Shown here piece by piece: positions 8,969-17,683 of a DNA stretch of 64,000 nucleotides. This DNA comes from CBFDBF01 sp050304615 (GTDB lineage Bacteria; Pseudomonadota; Gammaproteobacteria; Chromatiales; Chromatiaceae). Both the position numbers and the translations under genes were made by a program. The notes under the pieces were generated by a model that did no database searches, had not been told where the DNA came from, and was given only the letters and a program-made list of their open reading frames with translations. Where the stretch lies: contig JBNLDW010000012.1 of the NCBI GenBank assembly GCA_050304615.1, forward strand, positions 62,001 through 126,000, read 5' to 3'. Each line of letters begins with the position of its first letter. Positions within the stretch are counted from its first letter, which is position 1.

Positions 8969-10165
8969 GTGGGTACGCTGCCATTTCGGCGAATATTATG
9001 GTTCAGGGCCATTGTTCTTTTTTGCCTGTTATTACTGACTGCCTGTCAAAGCGTTACTACCAGACATCACAGCAAGGCCATGTATGCCAGATCGCCAGCA
9101 TTTTACCGCCCGGCCAACCAGATGCTGGAGGAGAGGGTCTTGGATCTGAGAAACAGCCCTAAATTGGATGCCATTATTAAGGAGTTGGCGACAGCTAGGG
9201 TCATCTACGTCGGCGAGCGCCACGATAGTTATGCTGATCACCTTAAACAGCTGGAGATTATTCAAAAGATACATGCCATCCATCCCGATCTGGCCATTGG
9301 CATGGAGCAGTTTCAGCGCCCCTTTCAACCGGTACTGGATAGCTATGTGGCGGGTAAATTGAGTGAATCAGAGCTGCTACTGAAGAGCGAATGGTACGAC
9401 CGCTGGAGATTTGATTACCGCCTCTATCGACCGATCCTCTCATTTGCCCGGGACAACGCTATTCCGGTAGTTGCACTCAATGTTGCCAAGGAGATTACCG
9501 CCAAGGTCTCCAACGGCGGGATGGAGAGTCTTAGCAGAGAAGAGAGAGACCAAATTCCAACTACTATCGATGCCCCTGACGCAGAGTATCGTGACTGGCT
9601 CCAAGCTACGTTCGAGCAGCACCCCAATGCCGACGAGCAGCAGTTTGAGCGTTTTCTCCAGGTGCAGCTGCTATGGGATGAGGGGATGGCCATGATGGTG
9701 GCTGATCACCTGCATCGTCATCCCGGTAGGAAGATGGTTGTATTGGCTGGCAGTGGCCATCTCATGTATGGCGCCGGTATACCCGATAGGGCAAGCAAGC
9801 GACTGCCAGAGAAACGGGTCATCGTACTGCCGGCGGACGCCGTCCCAGCAGAACCTGGGATTGCCGACTTTCTGCTGTTCACTGGAGAGCAGCGGTTGCC
9901 GCCAGCCGGCTTGATGGGGATTATGCTAGCCGATAGTAAGCATGGAGTAATAGCAAAAGAGGTTGTACCAGAGAGTGCCGCAGCAGAGTCCGGGGTAGAG
10001 AGAGGAGATCTGATCATGGCGATTGACGGTCAAAAGGTATCCACCTCTGCCGAGGTTAGGGTACTACTGCTGGATCGTAAGCCGGGCGACCAGATCCAAT
10101 TAAGCATACAACGAAAGAGAGAGTTACTGCTGGAACTGGTACTGCAGGCGCCCAGAATAAAATAA
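8969..10165 (+). CDS. ChaN-family lipoprotein with C-terminal PDZ domain
   Basis: A predicted outer-membrane-associated lipoprotein: a GTG start, hydrophobic signal segment and lipobox LLTAC with Cys26. Residues about 45-290 are a ChaN/TIKI-like domain (IYVGERHDSYADH, MEQFQRP, VLAGSGHLMYGAGIPDR); the ChaN family has been linked to heme or iron binding. Residues about 310-398 form a PDZ domain (GVIAKEVVPESAAAESGV, GDLIMAIDG). The fusion suggests a sensor or scaffold in the periplasm. It starts 4 bp after galU although its role seems unrelated. Substrate unknown. Confidence 0.82.
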   Translation: MGTLPFRRILWFRAIVLFCLLLLTACQSVTTRHHSKAMYARSPAFYRPANQMLEERVLDLRNSPKLDAIIKELATARVIYVGERHDSYADHLKQLEIIQKIHAIHPDLAIGMEQFQRPFQPVLDSYVAGKLSESELLLKSEWYDRWRFDYRLYRPILSFARDNAIPVVALNVAKEITAKVSNGGMESLSREERDQIPTTIDAPDAEYRDWLQATFEQHPNADEQQFERFLQVQLLWDEGMAMMVADHLHRHPGRKMVVLAGSGHLMYGAGIPDRASKRLPEKRVIVLPADAVPAEPGIADFLLFTGEQRLPPAGLMGIMLADSKHGVIAKEVVPESAAAESGVERGDLIMAIDGQKVSTSAEVRVLLLDRKPGDQIQLSIQRKRELLLELVLQAPRIK

Positions 10166-10194
10166 CCCCATATCTCTACTCCACACGTATTAGA

Positions 10195-10218
10195 GGGTGA
10201 AATTGTCATTAATCACCC
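10195..10218 (+). promoter_or_regulatory. Small stem-loop just before the SD of the VWA gene
   Basis: GGGTGA and TCACCC are inverted around a 12-base loop, ending one base before an AGGAG ribosome-binding sequence (10220 onward) and 14 bases before the ATG at 10232. It could modulate initiation of the VWA lipoprotein gene. The stem is only 6 bp, so chance is possible. Confidence 0.3.
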
Positions 10219-10231
10219 AGGAGAAGAGACG

Positions 10232-11998
10232 ATGAGAGCTAAACCAACCACCGCAGCACTATGTGCCACCCTACTTATCTCGGCCTGTGGGCCTAGCGGA
10301 CAGCAGGAGACACGTCATGACCAGACTGGACCTATAACCCAGCAACAGATTGAAGTGCTGGAGAAGTTAGACAAAGGCACTATCCACCAGGTCACTCCAA
10401 GTCCGCAGCCAGAGGCTACATTAAGGGTAAATAAAAGCCTATCTAGTATGACTGGCGCTGCCTATATGGCAGAGGCAGATAGCTATTACGGGATGCCCTA
10501 TATCATCCATCCACCCTATCCATTACCGCCGGTTGAGCGTGAGAAATATGCCAACTTTGACGACAACCCGTTACAGCGGGTGGCTGAGTCTCCGGTTTCC
10601 ACCTTCAGTATCGATGTGGATACCGGCTCCTATACCAATGTGCGTCGCATCCTCGGTAGTGGACATCTACCTCCAGCGGATGCGGTGCGGGTTGAGGAGA
10701 TGATCAACTATTTCTCCTATAACGACCAGGCTGCTACCAGCTCACAGGTTCCATTTCGCTTCTCCACCGAGATGGGGAATAACCCATGGAATCCCAAGAG
10801 CCACCTGTTACGGATCGGTATCAAGGCGTGGGCACCGGTTAAAACAGAGATGCCAGCGGCCAATCTGGTATTTTTGGTCGATGTCTCTGGCTCCATGCAA
10901 GCGCAGAACAAACTACCACTACTAAAACGTTCACTCCGACTATTGAGCAGACAGCTGGACGGGGATGACCGCATAACCATCGTCGTATATGCCGGTGCCT
11001 CTGGCGTGGTGCTGGAACCGACTCCGGGAAACAAGTTGGCAACCATTGAGCAGGCGCTGGAGCAGTTGTCGGCAGGTGGTTCCACCCACGGTAGTGCCGG
11101 TATCAAGCTGGCCTATGCCAAGGCACGTGAGGCCTTTATCCCTAATGGTATCAACCGAGTATTGTTGGCAACCGATGGCGACTTTAATGTTGGTACGGTC
11201 AACCATGATGCACTGATCGATATGATCGAACAGCAGCGTAAACACGGTATCGCCCTGACTACGCTCGGTTTTGGCGATGGCAACTACAACGACCAGTTGA
11301 TGGAGCAGTTGGCCGATCATGGCAACGGCAATTACGCCTACATCGATTCATTGATGGAGGCGCGCAAGGTGCTGGTAGAGGAGCTTGGTTCCACCCTGCA
11401 GACGGTGGCCAAGGATGTGAAGATCCAGATCGAGTTTAACCCAGAGGTGGTGGCAGAATATCGGCTGATCGGTTATGAAAATCGAGTGCTGGCGCGTGAG
11501 GATTTTAACAATGACAAGGTAGATGCAGGCGAGATAGGTGCAGGCCATTCGGTTACCGCCCTGTATGAGGTTACTTTGGCAGGTAGTGGTGGTGAGCGTA
11601 TCAATCCTTTGCGTTACGGTAAATCAAAGCAAGAGTCTACTACTCATAGTGGTGAAGTAGCTATGCTACGGTTGCGCTATAAACTGCCGAATGAGGATCG
11701 CAGCCGGCTGGTAGAGGCCCCAGTACGCACAGATGAGATCGTCAACAATCTACAGCAGAATAGTGACGATTTTCGCTTTGCCGCTGCAGTGGCGGCGTTT
11801 GGACAAACTTTGCGTGGAGCTAAATATCTGGAACAGTTCGGGTATGATGAGATAATCTCTCTGGCCAAAGGGGCGTTGGGCAGTGATACTGGTGGCTATC
11901 GTAGTGAACTGGTACGGCTGGTATCGTTGGCACGGGATCTTGGACCAGTGGCATCGACTGAACGGTCAATAGAGAGGGCTGTGGCCGGAGGCAAATAG
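10232..11998 (+). CDS. VWA-domain lipoprotein, YfbK-like
   Basis: 588-aa secreted lipoprotein with lipobox ISAC (Cys19). The order is an N-terminal vWF-associated region (about 105-200), a von Willebrand type A domain (about 211-390) with an intact MIDAS motif DVSGS (Asp217, Ser219, Ser221), and a C-terminal YfbK-like region to the end. VWA domains with this motif bind a divalent metal and mediate protein contacts. A good SD (AGGAG) precedes the ATG. It is followed after 13 bp by an ECF sigma factor and a membrane protein, an arrangement seen with YfbK homologues in several gammaproteobacteria. Function of the family is not established. Confidence 0.85.
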   Translation: MRAKPTTAALCATLLISACGPSGQQETRHDQTGPITQQQIEVLEKLDKGTIHQVTPSPQPEATLRVNKSLSSMTGAAYMAEADSYYGMPYIIHPPYPLPPVEREKYANFDDNPLQRVAESPVSTFSIDVDTGSYTNVRRILGSGHLPPADAVRVEEMINYFSYNDQAATSSQVPFRFSTEMGNNPWNPKSHLLRIGIKAWAPVKTEMPAANLVFLVDVSGSMQAQNKLPLLKRSLRLLSRQLDGDDRITIVVYAGASGVVLEPTPGNKLATIEQALEQLSAGGSTHGSAGIKLAYAKAREAFIPNGINRVLLATDGDFNVGTVNHDALIDMIEQQRKHGIALTTLGFGDGNYNDQLMEQLADHGNGNYAYIDSLMEARKVLVEELGSTLQTVAKDVKIQIEFNPEVVAEYRLIGYENRVLAREDFNNDKVDAGEIGAGHSVTALYEVTLAGSGGERINPLRYGKSKQESTTHSGEVAMLRLRYKLPNEDRSRLVEAPVRTDEIVNNLQQNSDDFRFAAAVAAFGQTLRGAKYLEQFGYDEIISLAKGALGSDTGGYRSELVRLVSLARDLGPVASTERSIERAVAGGK

Positions 11999-12011
11999 AT
12001 CAAGGGGCAAT

Positions 12012-12557
12012 ATGTCAGGACTCAGTGACGAAGAGTTGATGTCCGGCTATATCAATGGCGATACAGCGGCCTTTGATGCGCTCTACCGGCGCTATCGGGG
12101 GCCGCTGTACCGTTACCTTGAGCGTCAAAGTAGCAGTGCGGCAGTGGCCGAGGAGCTCTATCAGGATGTCTGGATGCGGGTGATACGCGCCCGCAGTAGC
12201 TGGCAGCAGGGGTCAGGTTTTCGCCCATGGATCTACCGTATCGCCCACAATCGTATGGTTGATCACTGGCGCTCCGGGCGAGAGGATCATTTGCCGCTGG
12301 AGGATGGTGACATCATCCCGCTGGAGCAGCCATGGCCTGATGCCTGGCTGCTGATTCAGGACTGTATAGAGCGACTGTTTAAACTCCTGGGTGGTCTGAG
12401 TGAACCACAACGCAGCGCCTTTCTACTGAAAGAGGAGGGCGGTTTGAGCCTCTCCCAGATAGCGGAGGTAATGGCCACCGGACGCGAGACCATAAAGAGT
12501 CGCCTGCGCTATGCACTGCAGCGGCTTCGGAGTGGCCTGGAGGGTTGTGATGAGTGA
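12012..12557 (+). CDS. ECF-type RNA polymerase sigma factor
   Basis: A 181-aa sigma-70 family factor with only region 2 (about residues 20-90, including YQDVWMRVIRAR and FRPWIYRIAHNRMVDHWR) and region 4 (about 115-175, LSLSQIAEVMATGRETIKSRLRYALQRL). The next gene starts inside its last codons (ATG at 12550), so the two are translationally coupled, as is usual for an ECF sigma and its regulator. Probably the VWA lipoprotein, sigma factor and membrane protein form one envelope-signal unit. The target promoter is not identifiable from this window. Confidence 0.9.
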   Translation: MSGLSDEELMSGYINGDTAAFDALYRRYRGPLYRYLERQSSSAAVAEELYQDVWMRVIRARSSWQQGSGFRPWIYRIAHNRMVDHWRSGREDHLPLEDGDIIPLEQPWPDAWLLIQDCIERLFKLLGGLSEPQRSAFLLKEEGGLSLSQIAEVMATGRETIKSRLRYALQRLRSGLEGCDE

Positions 12558-13335
12558 ACAAAACGACAATCCGCACGACGAGCAGATCTCCAGGCTCTAT
12601 CGCCTAGGTAGTAGCGGTGAGCCGCCGGCCCACCTTGATCAGACGATTCTGGATGAGGCACAGCGCGCGGCTGGCAGCTGGAAACGGGTCAGATCCTGGC
12701 CAGCTCTGGCGACTGCTGCCGTATTGGTGCTCTCGTTTAGCCTGATATTACGGGTCATTGAGCAGCAACCGATAGATCGGGTCATGGTGCCAAGTGAGAG
12801 CACTTTTGATGCGGTGATAGTACCGGTGTTAGAGGAGGCGGGGGATGATGCAGATGCGGTAACGGATGAGATCAAAATGGCCGCGCCACCAGTACCCATG
12901 TCACCTCAGAGTGCAGCTCCAGCTTCCAGGGCCGAGGCCACTCAGTCTATGGACAAGTCATCAATGGAGGTGCTACAGAAGCGAAAAAAGGTAGTGGATA
13001 AAGAGCGCATGGCTACGGCGGCTGCTCCGCCTGATCTTTACAGTGCACCAGCGGCAGTGGTGAATGGGATGGTGGGTGCTATGCACGCAGATGAGGCCGC
13101 AGCAGTATCACCTGCCAAACCAGAGCAGGAGATGGAAAAAGATATTGCCCAGAGTGAGAACTGTGGCGTTGCCCTGCCGGCAGAAGGCCTACCGACCACC
13201 GTCTGGCAGCAGCTCTATAGAGAGCTGCTGGAGCAGGAAAAGATAGGGCAAGCCGAATGTTTGCGTGAGGTCTTTGAGCAGCGGTTCGGGCATCAGCTGG
13301 AGCTGAGCCAGAAACCACAGCCATCAGAAGAATAG
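12550..13335 (+). CDS. Single-pass membrane protein, putative anti-sigma partner
   Basis: 261 aa beginning with ATG at 12550, overlapping the sigma gene by 8 bp; upstream in-frame starts lie deep in the sigma gene and are less likely. It has a short cytoplasmic N-terminus (1-48), one transmembrane segment (about 50-69) and a long, low-complexity Ala/Pro/Met-rich periplasmic part ending in a conserved-looking block with LPTTVWQQLYRELLEQEK. No recognised anti-sigma zinc motif (HxxxCxxC) is present. Topology and position fit an anti-sigma role, but that is inference. Its 3' end overlaps the convergent permease by 12 bp. Confidence 0.62.
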   Translation: MSEQNDNPHDEQISRLYRLGSSGEPPAHLDQTILDEAQRAAGSWKRVRSWPALATAAVLVLSFSLILRVIEQQPIDRVMVPSESTFDAVIVPVLEEAGDDADAVTDEIKMAAPPVPMSPQSAAPASRAEATQSMDKSSMEVLQKRKKVVDKERMATAAAPPDLYSAPAAVVNGMVGAMHADEAAAVSPAKPEQEMEKDIAQSENCGVALPAEGLPTTVWQQLYRELLEQEKIGQAECLREVFEQRFGHQLELSQKPQPSEE

Positions 13336-15312
13336 TGTCATCATGGTCATCATTACGACCAGGAATAGCACCGTCATAATACCGCCCGCCTTTAAGAAGT
13401 CTGCTACCCGATAGCCCGCCGGTCCCATGATCAGGGCATTAACCTGATGAGTGGGGATAAGGAAGGAGTTGGAGGTGGCAATTGCTACAGTAAGTGCAAA
13501 AACTGCCGGATTGGCATCTGCACCTATAGCGATATTCACTGCCAGCGGAACTAGTAGTACGGTGGCACCCACATTGGACATGACAAGAGTGAAGATGGTG
13601 GCTAGCACAGCTACCGATGACTGAATAACCCAGATAGGCATGTGGCCCACCACGGATAGTACCTGCTCGGCTATCCACTTCGCGGTACCGGTAGTTTCCA
13701 CTGCCAATCCCAGTGGGATCAGAGAGGCAAGCAGGAATACCGTCTTCCAGCTTACCGCGTCGTACGCCTCCTCAATATTCAATACCCCTGACAGCACCAT
13801 GCCCATTGCACCAGTCAGAAGGGCTACAGAGAGGCGGATATCGGTAAACAGCACCATGAAGAGCGCAATGCCAAAAAAGATGCCAGCAGGTAGAATTTTG
13901 TGTGGCCGCAACTCCTCTTCGCGAGGGAATTCGGTGGTTACCACAACAAAGTTACGATCCTTCTCCAAGCGTGCCAAGTTTACCCAGGTGGTGTGGACTA
14001 TCAGCGTATCGCCAGCACGAAACGGCATACTTCTAATGTGGTCACCCTGTCTAAGAGTTTCACCATCACGGTGTAAGGCAATCAGGCCAAGACCGTGGGT
14101 TTTACGCAACCACACATCGCGCGCACTCTTGCCAATAATGTCAGAGCCGGGCGGGACAACCACTTCCGCTATACCTGCCTTGTGGGGCGATAGTGATTCA
14201 GCAAAGCTTCGTAGTTCATCACGTTTTTTGAGTGCGTATTTTTCCACAAATCTCTGCAGACTGGCGGGCGATGCTAGAATGCCAAGAACCATACCACCTA
14301 CTACTTCGGTGTCATATGCAATTGAACCAGATCCTACCATGCTCTCTTCACCGCTGTACTTAACACCCATTGCTCTAATACCGTAGGTGGATTCAACTTC
14401 ACCCATTAATTGCCCTACAAGTTCACTATCATCAGGCACGACAACCTCAGACATGTCAGGATATATCCCGTACAGATTCTGAAAGTATGTCATGGCATCC
14501 ACGCCCTTAGTGCTACTTTCACTTTTTGTTTTTGGCAGTACTAGATGTCCGACAAAAACGAAGTAGAGTATGCCCGTTATCACCAAAGCTATACCTACAG
14601 GTGTTACCGAGAAGAGCCCCCATTCATCCATTTTCTGGGCTGCAGGCAGCGCCTTATTGGAAGTGATGATCAGATCATTCAGCAGGATTAATGGACTGGA
14701 ACCAACCATGGTCATGGTGCCACCAAGGATTGCAGTAAAACCCATCGGCATTAGCAGGCGCGACATTGGCAATCCAGAACGCGCCGATATGCGAGAGACT
14801 ACCGGTAGAAAAAGTGCAGTGGCTCCAACGTTTTGCATAAAAGAAGAGATAAAGCCAACAGTGGCAGAGATGATCGGGACGATACGTACCTCAGTGGTGC
14901 CACCAACCTGCAGGATATAGGCGGCAACTTTGCTCATAATGCCTGTTTTGTCGAGGCCAGCGCCGATGATCATAACCGCAATGATGGATATCACTGCATT
15001 GGAAGAGAAACCGTCGAAAAGGTGTTTGTTATCAACTAGTCCGGCATCTAGACCCATGATAGGGGCCAGGAGAGAGGTCAATCCCAACAGCACCATTATC
15101 GTTGCAGCCGCAACATCAACCCCTACTACCTCAAAGGCAAAGAGATAGATGGTCAGCATTAGAACAGCACTAACCCATGCTATTTCGATAGATGGTACAA
15201 CAGACGCCAGAAACAGGGCTAACGCTAAAAATACAACCGCCCCGATAATCTGTTTTAGGCTGAATATCCCTGGTTTGCTAATTGTTCGCTCTTCATCTGC
15301 AAGTTTGTTCAT
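13324..15312 (-). CDS. SLC13/DASS-family permease with central TrkA-C (RCK_C) domains
   Basis: A 662-aa inner membrane transporter: roughly five or six hydrophobic segments in the first 220 residues, two soluble TrkA-C-like domains in the middle (about 240-410; GSDIIGKSARDVWLRKTHGLGLIAL marks the second), and a second membrane half with MSNVGATVLLVPLA. Family members move Na+ with sulfate, dicarboxylates or similar anions; the substrate here is unknown. It lies 99 bp downstream of the USP-like gene on the same strand and may be read from the sigma-54 promoter at 15996, though a hairpin (15357-15372) lies between. Confidence 0.85.
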   Translation of the reverse strand: MNKLADEERTISKPGIFSLKQIIGAVVFLALALFLASVVPSIEIAWVSAVLMLTIYLFAFEVVGVDVAAATIMVLLGLTSLLAPIMGLDAGLVDNKHLFDGFSSNAVISIIAVMIIGAGLDKTGIMSKVAAYILQVGGTTEVRIVPIISATVGFISSFMQNVGATALFLPVVSRISARSGLPMSRLLMPMGFTAILGGTMTMVGSSPLILLNDLIITSNKALPAAQKMDEWGLFSVTPVGIALVITGILYFVFVGHLVLPKTKSESSTKGVDAMTYFQNLYGIYPDMSEVVVPDDSELVGQLMGEVESTYGIRAMGVKYSGEESMVGSGSIAYDTEVVGGMVLGILASPASLQRFVEKYALKKRDELRSFAESLSPHKAGIAEVVVPPGSDIIGKSARDVWLRKTHGLGLIALHRDGETLRQGDHIRSMPFRAGDTLIVHTTWVNLARLEKDRNFVVVTTEFPREEELRPHKILPAGIFFGIALFMVLFTDIRLSVALLTGAMGMVLSGVLNIEEAYDAVSWKTVFLLASLIPLGLAVETTGTAKWIAEQVLSVVGHMPIWVIQSSVAVLATIFTLVMSNVGATVLLVPLAVNIAIGADANPAVFALTVAIATSNSFLIPTHQVNALIMGPAGYRVADFLKAGGIMTVLFLVVMMTMMTLFF

Positions 15313-15356
15313 TCGTTTCTCTATAGATTTAAGACAATATCTGGATCATATGGGAT

Positions 15357-15372
15357 GGGCGGGTACCCGTCC
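15357..15372 (-). promoter_or_regulatory. GC-rich hairpin between USP-like gene and permease
   Basis: GGGCGGGT facing ACCCGTCC (one G-T wobble) forms a compact inverted repeat about 45 bp before the permease start. No T-run follows in the minus direction, so it is not a standard terminator; it could partially attenuate read-through or stabilise the mRNA end. Confidence 0.35.
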
Positions 15373-15411
15373 CAAATAACTAGTCTTGTATATGTTGTAA
15401 GAGTGCTAAGT

Positions 15412-15960
15412 TTATGCGGCAGACCGCTTATGAACCTCGTCCGGTTTATGCTCCTCAATAAGCACCAGAGGGACATGGATACGTCCTCCGCGCTTTGGTA
15501 TCACATCTTCTATCAGTGTTTTAGCCGCTGTATCGTCTGGCATAGAAACCAGAAAAATCAGGGAGGGGTGATTATAGATGTAGTCGAGGATGCAGTCGAC
15601 CGTCTTTTTACCAAGTGTAATACTCTGATAGGCGAGACCGGCCTGCTGTACCCGTTTTTCCAGCATAGAGACACTATGCGCGTCCATTGAACCATGGAAC
15701 AACAGATCAATCCGCGCATCCTGACGCAGACAGGCATCAATTGCATAATCGAGAGGGGTTCCAAGACCTCTGCCATCGCTAATAAAGGCAATGCGTTTGG
15801 ATGTGGTAGCAGATTTTGTTAATACTTTCAGTGGCTTCTCCCTGTTCTCCTGCCCATAACCCAGGGCCTTCATTTTGTCGCGCATGGGTAAGAATTCGCC
15901 GACATCTTGATGTGCCAGACCGGTCAACATTCTCTTCAAGTCATCGCTGAGCTTCTTCAT
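15412..15960 (-). CDS. Hypothetical protein, universal-stress-protein-like fold
   Basis: 182-aa soluble protein. The ATG at 15960 is preferred over an in-frame GTG at 15984 because GGAG lies 8 bases upstream. From about residue 55 the sequence alternates beta and alpha segments (RIAFISDGRGLGTPLDYAID, DARIDLLFHG, SLIFLVSMPDD, VPLVLIEEH), resembling UspA-like nucleotide-binding folds, but the classic GxxGHxxxxxS loop is not obvious. It has its own sigma-54 promoter (15996-16011) and stands between the permease and a divergent NtrC-type system, so it is probably the primary target of that system. Biochemical role unknown. Confidence 0.7.
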   Translation of the reverse strand: MKKLSDDLKRMLTGLAHQDVGEFLPMRDKMKALGYGQENREKPLKVLTKSATTSKRIAFISDGRGLGTPLDYAIDACLRQDARIDLLFHGSMDAHSVSMLEKRVQQAGLAYQSITLGKKTVDCILDYIYNHPSLIFLVSMPDDTAAKTLIEDVIPKRGGRIHVPLVLIEEHKPDEVHKRSAA

Positions 15961-15995
15961 AATTGGCACTCCATATAAGATCACATCTTACATAT

Positions 15996-16011
15996 TGCAA
16001 CAGCTGTGCCA
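15996..16011 (-). promoter_or_regulatory. Sigma-54 (RpoN) -24/-12 promoter
   Basis: Read on the minus strand the sequence is TGGCACAGCTGTTGCA, matching consensus TGGCAC-N5-TTGC(A/T) with the GG and GC doublets exactly 10 bases apart. Transcription should start near 15985, giving a leader of about 25 bases before the ATG at 15960. An NtrC-type activator is encoded next door (17676-19052), which is what such a promoter needs. Confidence 0.82.
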
Positions 16012-16076
16012 TACCTTGACGATACCTAAGTCATTGAAAAATAATACTAAAGATATACACATCTTTTTAGTATGTG

Positions 16077-16089
16077 TTGCATATAGCAA
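16077..16089. promoter_or_regulatory. Candidate upstream activator site (short palindrome)
   Basis: TTGC-N5-GCAA lies about 70-80 bp upstream of the sigma-54 promoter, and a second inverted repeat TGCAAT-N12-ATTGCA lies at 16159-16182. Either could be an enhancer for the adjacent NtrC-type regulator. Both are short and in AT-rich DNA. Confidence 0.3.
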
Positions 16090-16189
16090 TAGTTGGAAAT
16101 TATATTGAACGGTTAATCTTGTTAAAGTGCTATATATGCATACCTCTGCTATGATTGATGCAATATGTAACAGTTGATTGCATTTTGTT

Positions 16190-17683
16190 ATGGATACTCT
16201 TTTCGATTTGACTAGCTTACGGAGCAAAATTACTGGGGCGTACATCGTGCTGGTTGCGAGCACCGTAGTGCTGGGCATCGTCGCCTATTCAGACCTACTG
16301 TTTCTGGAGCAGCAGGTAACAGAGGGTGAGATTGTCTCTGATTTGAGAGACGCAGTTTTTGAGATGCGCCGCGAGGAAAAAAACCTGTTCCTCTATAAGG
16401 ATACCGATGCGCTCTTCAGGGCCGACGAACATGCCGTATTTTTGCTGGAAATCCTGGAAAAGTACCAAACCACGCTTGGCGCGATCTTAAGTGAATCTGA
16501 GCAATTCACAATGGTGGGGGCTTTGAATAGCTACCGTTTAAAGATGGGACAGTGGAAAGCGGCATCGGTAAACGATAGCAAACCTTTGCAAGACGAGATC
16601 AGAAAACTCGGACATCAGCTTCATCTATCTGTCGAATCACTCTCTAGTAAAGAGCGCCGGATGCTGGAGACCGCGGTGCGCGAGTCTCAGTGGTTCTTTT
16701 TGATATCCATATTCATCATCGGGTTATCGATTTATGTGGTTGGGCGACGCTTGAAACGTGTGGCAGTCACTCCTCTCAAGCAACTGGAGTCCAGGCTGAA
16801 GCAAATCGCCAAAGGGCGCTACAACCACTTAGAGCCACCATCGGATGATCGTGAATTCATAACCTTCACCAATGCCTTTAATCGAATGCTCAAAGATCTG
16901 GAGATCCGCCAGAAACGTATGCTGCAATCAGAGAAGCTGGCATCGCTGGGCATCCTGGCATCCGGTGTGGCACATGAGCTGAACAACCCACTGTCCAACA
17001 TATCATCTTCCTGCCAGCTACTTCTGGAGGAGCTAGAAGAAGCTGATCCGGCTCAGATCTATAATTGGTTGAAACAGATCGATAGCGAAACTGAGCGCGG
17101 GCGGATAATTGTTAGAGCCTTGCTCGATTTTGGTAGCCAACGCATATTTCATAAGGTCTGTCTGAATTTATTGGGTCTCATTAATGAGACTCAACTAATT
17201 ATAGGTAAAACCCTACATCAATACTCTGCCAAGCTTACGCTCAATATCCCGAACGATCTTGCACTGGAAGTGGATAAGCAGCGTATGCAGCAACTGTTTA
17301 TCAATCTTATCCAAAATGCCATGCTTGCTGGTGGTCAGGGAGTGCATGTACAAATTAGTGCCAGAGTGTGTAACCGGGATACATTGATTATTCCAGAGGG
17401 TGCCGAGGTAGCAGGTAATTTTGAGTGCATAACAGATTACGCTGGCCCATTTATCGAGATACGGGTTGCCGATGATGGCCCGGGTATACCAAAGGATAAC
17501 CTTTCTAAGGTCTTTGACCCGTTCTTTACCACCAGCGACCCAGGGCATGGTGTTGGGCTAGGACTGTTCATTGTGCAGGAGATAGTGCGTGAGCATGAAG
17601 GCTGTCTGGCGATTACCTCTTCACCAGGAATAGGGACCCAGGTAATCATGCTCTTACCTAGCAAGGAGCCGAACCGTGATTAG
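16190..17683 (+). CDS. Membrane sensor histidine kinase (NtrB-like output)
   Basis: 497 aa from ATG 16190 (an in-frame TTG at 16178 is possible; neither has a clear SD). Topology: TM1 about 14-36, a helical periplasmic sensor of about 130 residues, TM2 about 169-186, HAMP, a HisKA domain with phospho-acceptor His262 in SGVAHELNNPLSN, and a HATPase domain (NLIQNAMLAG, VADDGPGIP, GVGLGLFIVQEIV). The HELNNPL form is typical of kinases paired with NtrC-family regulators. It overlaps the next gene by 8 bp. The sensed signal is unknown; it probably controls the divergent USP-like/permease genes. Confidence 0.9.
   Translation: MDTLFDLTSLRSKITGAYIVLVASTVVLGIVAYSDLLFLEQQVTEGEIVSDLRDAVFEMRREEKNLFLYKDTDALFRADEHAVFLLEILEKYQTTLGAILSESEQFTMVGALNSYRLKMGQWKAASVNDSKPLQDEIRKLGHQLHLSVESLSSKERRMLETAVRESQWFFLISIFIIGLSIYVVGRRLKRVAVTPLKQLESRLKQIAKGRYNHLEPPSDDREFITFTNAFNRMLKDLEIRQKRMLQSEKLASLGILASGVAHELNNPLSNISSSCQLLLEELEEADPAQIYNWLKQIDSETERGRIIVRALLDFGSQRIFHKVCLNLLGLINETQLIIGKTLHQYSAKLTLNIPNDLALEVDKQRMQQLFINLIQNAMLAGGQGVHVQISARVCNRDTLIIPEGAEVAGNFECITDYAGPFIEIRVADDGPGIPKDNLSKVFDPFFTTSDPGHGVGLGLFIVQEIVREHEGCLAITSSPGIGTQVIMLLPSKEPNRD

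Noticed and set aside
13640..14386. Long plus-strand open frame of 248 codons
   Set aside because: It lies entirely antisense to the clear SLC13 permease gene; its translation is rich in Arg/Ser/Thr/Pro with no domain.
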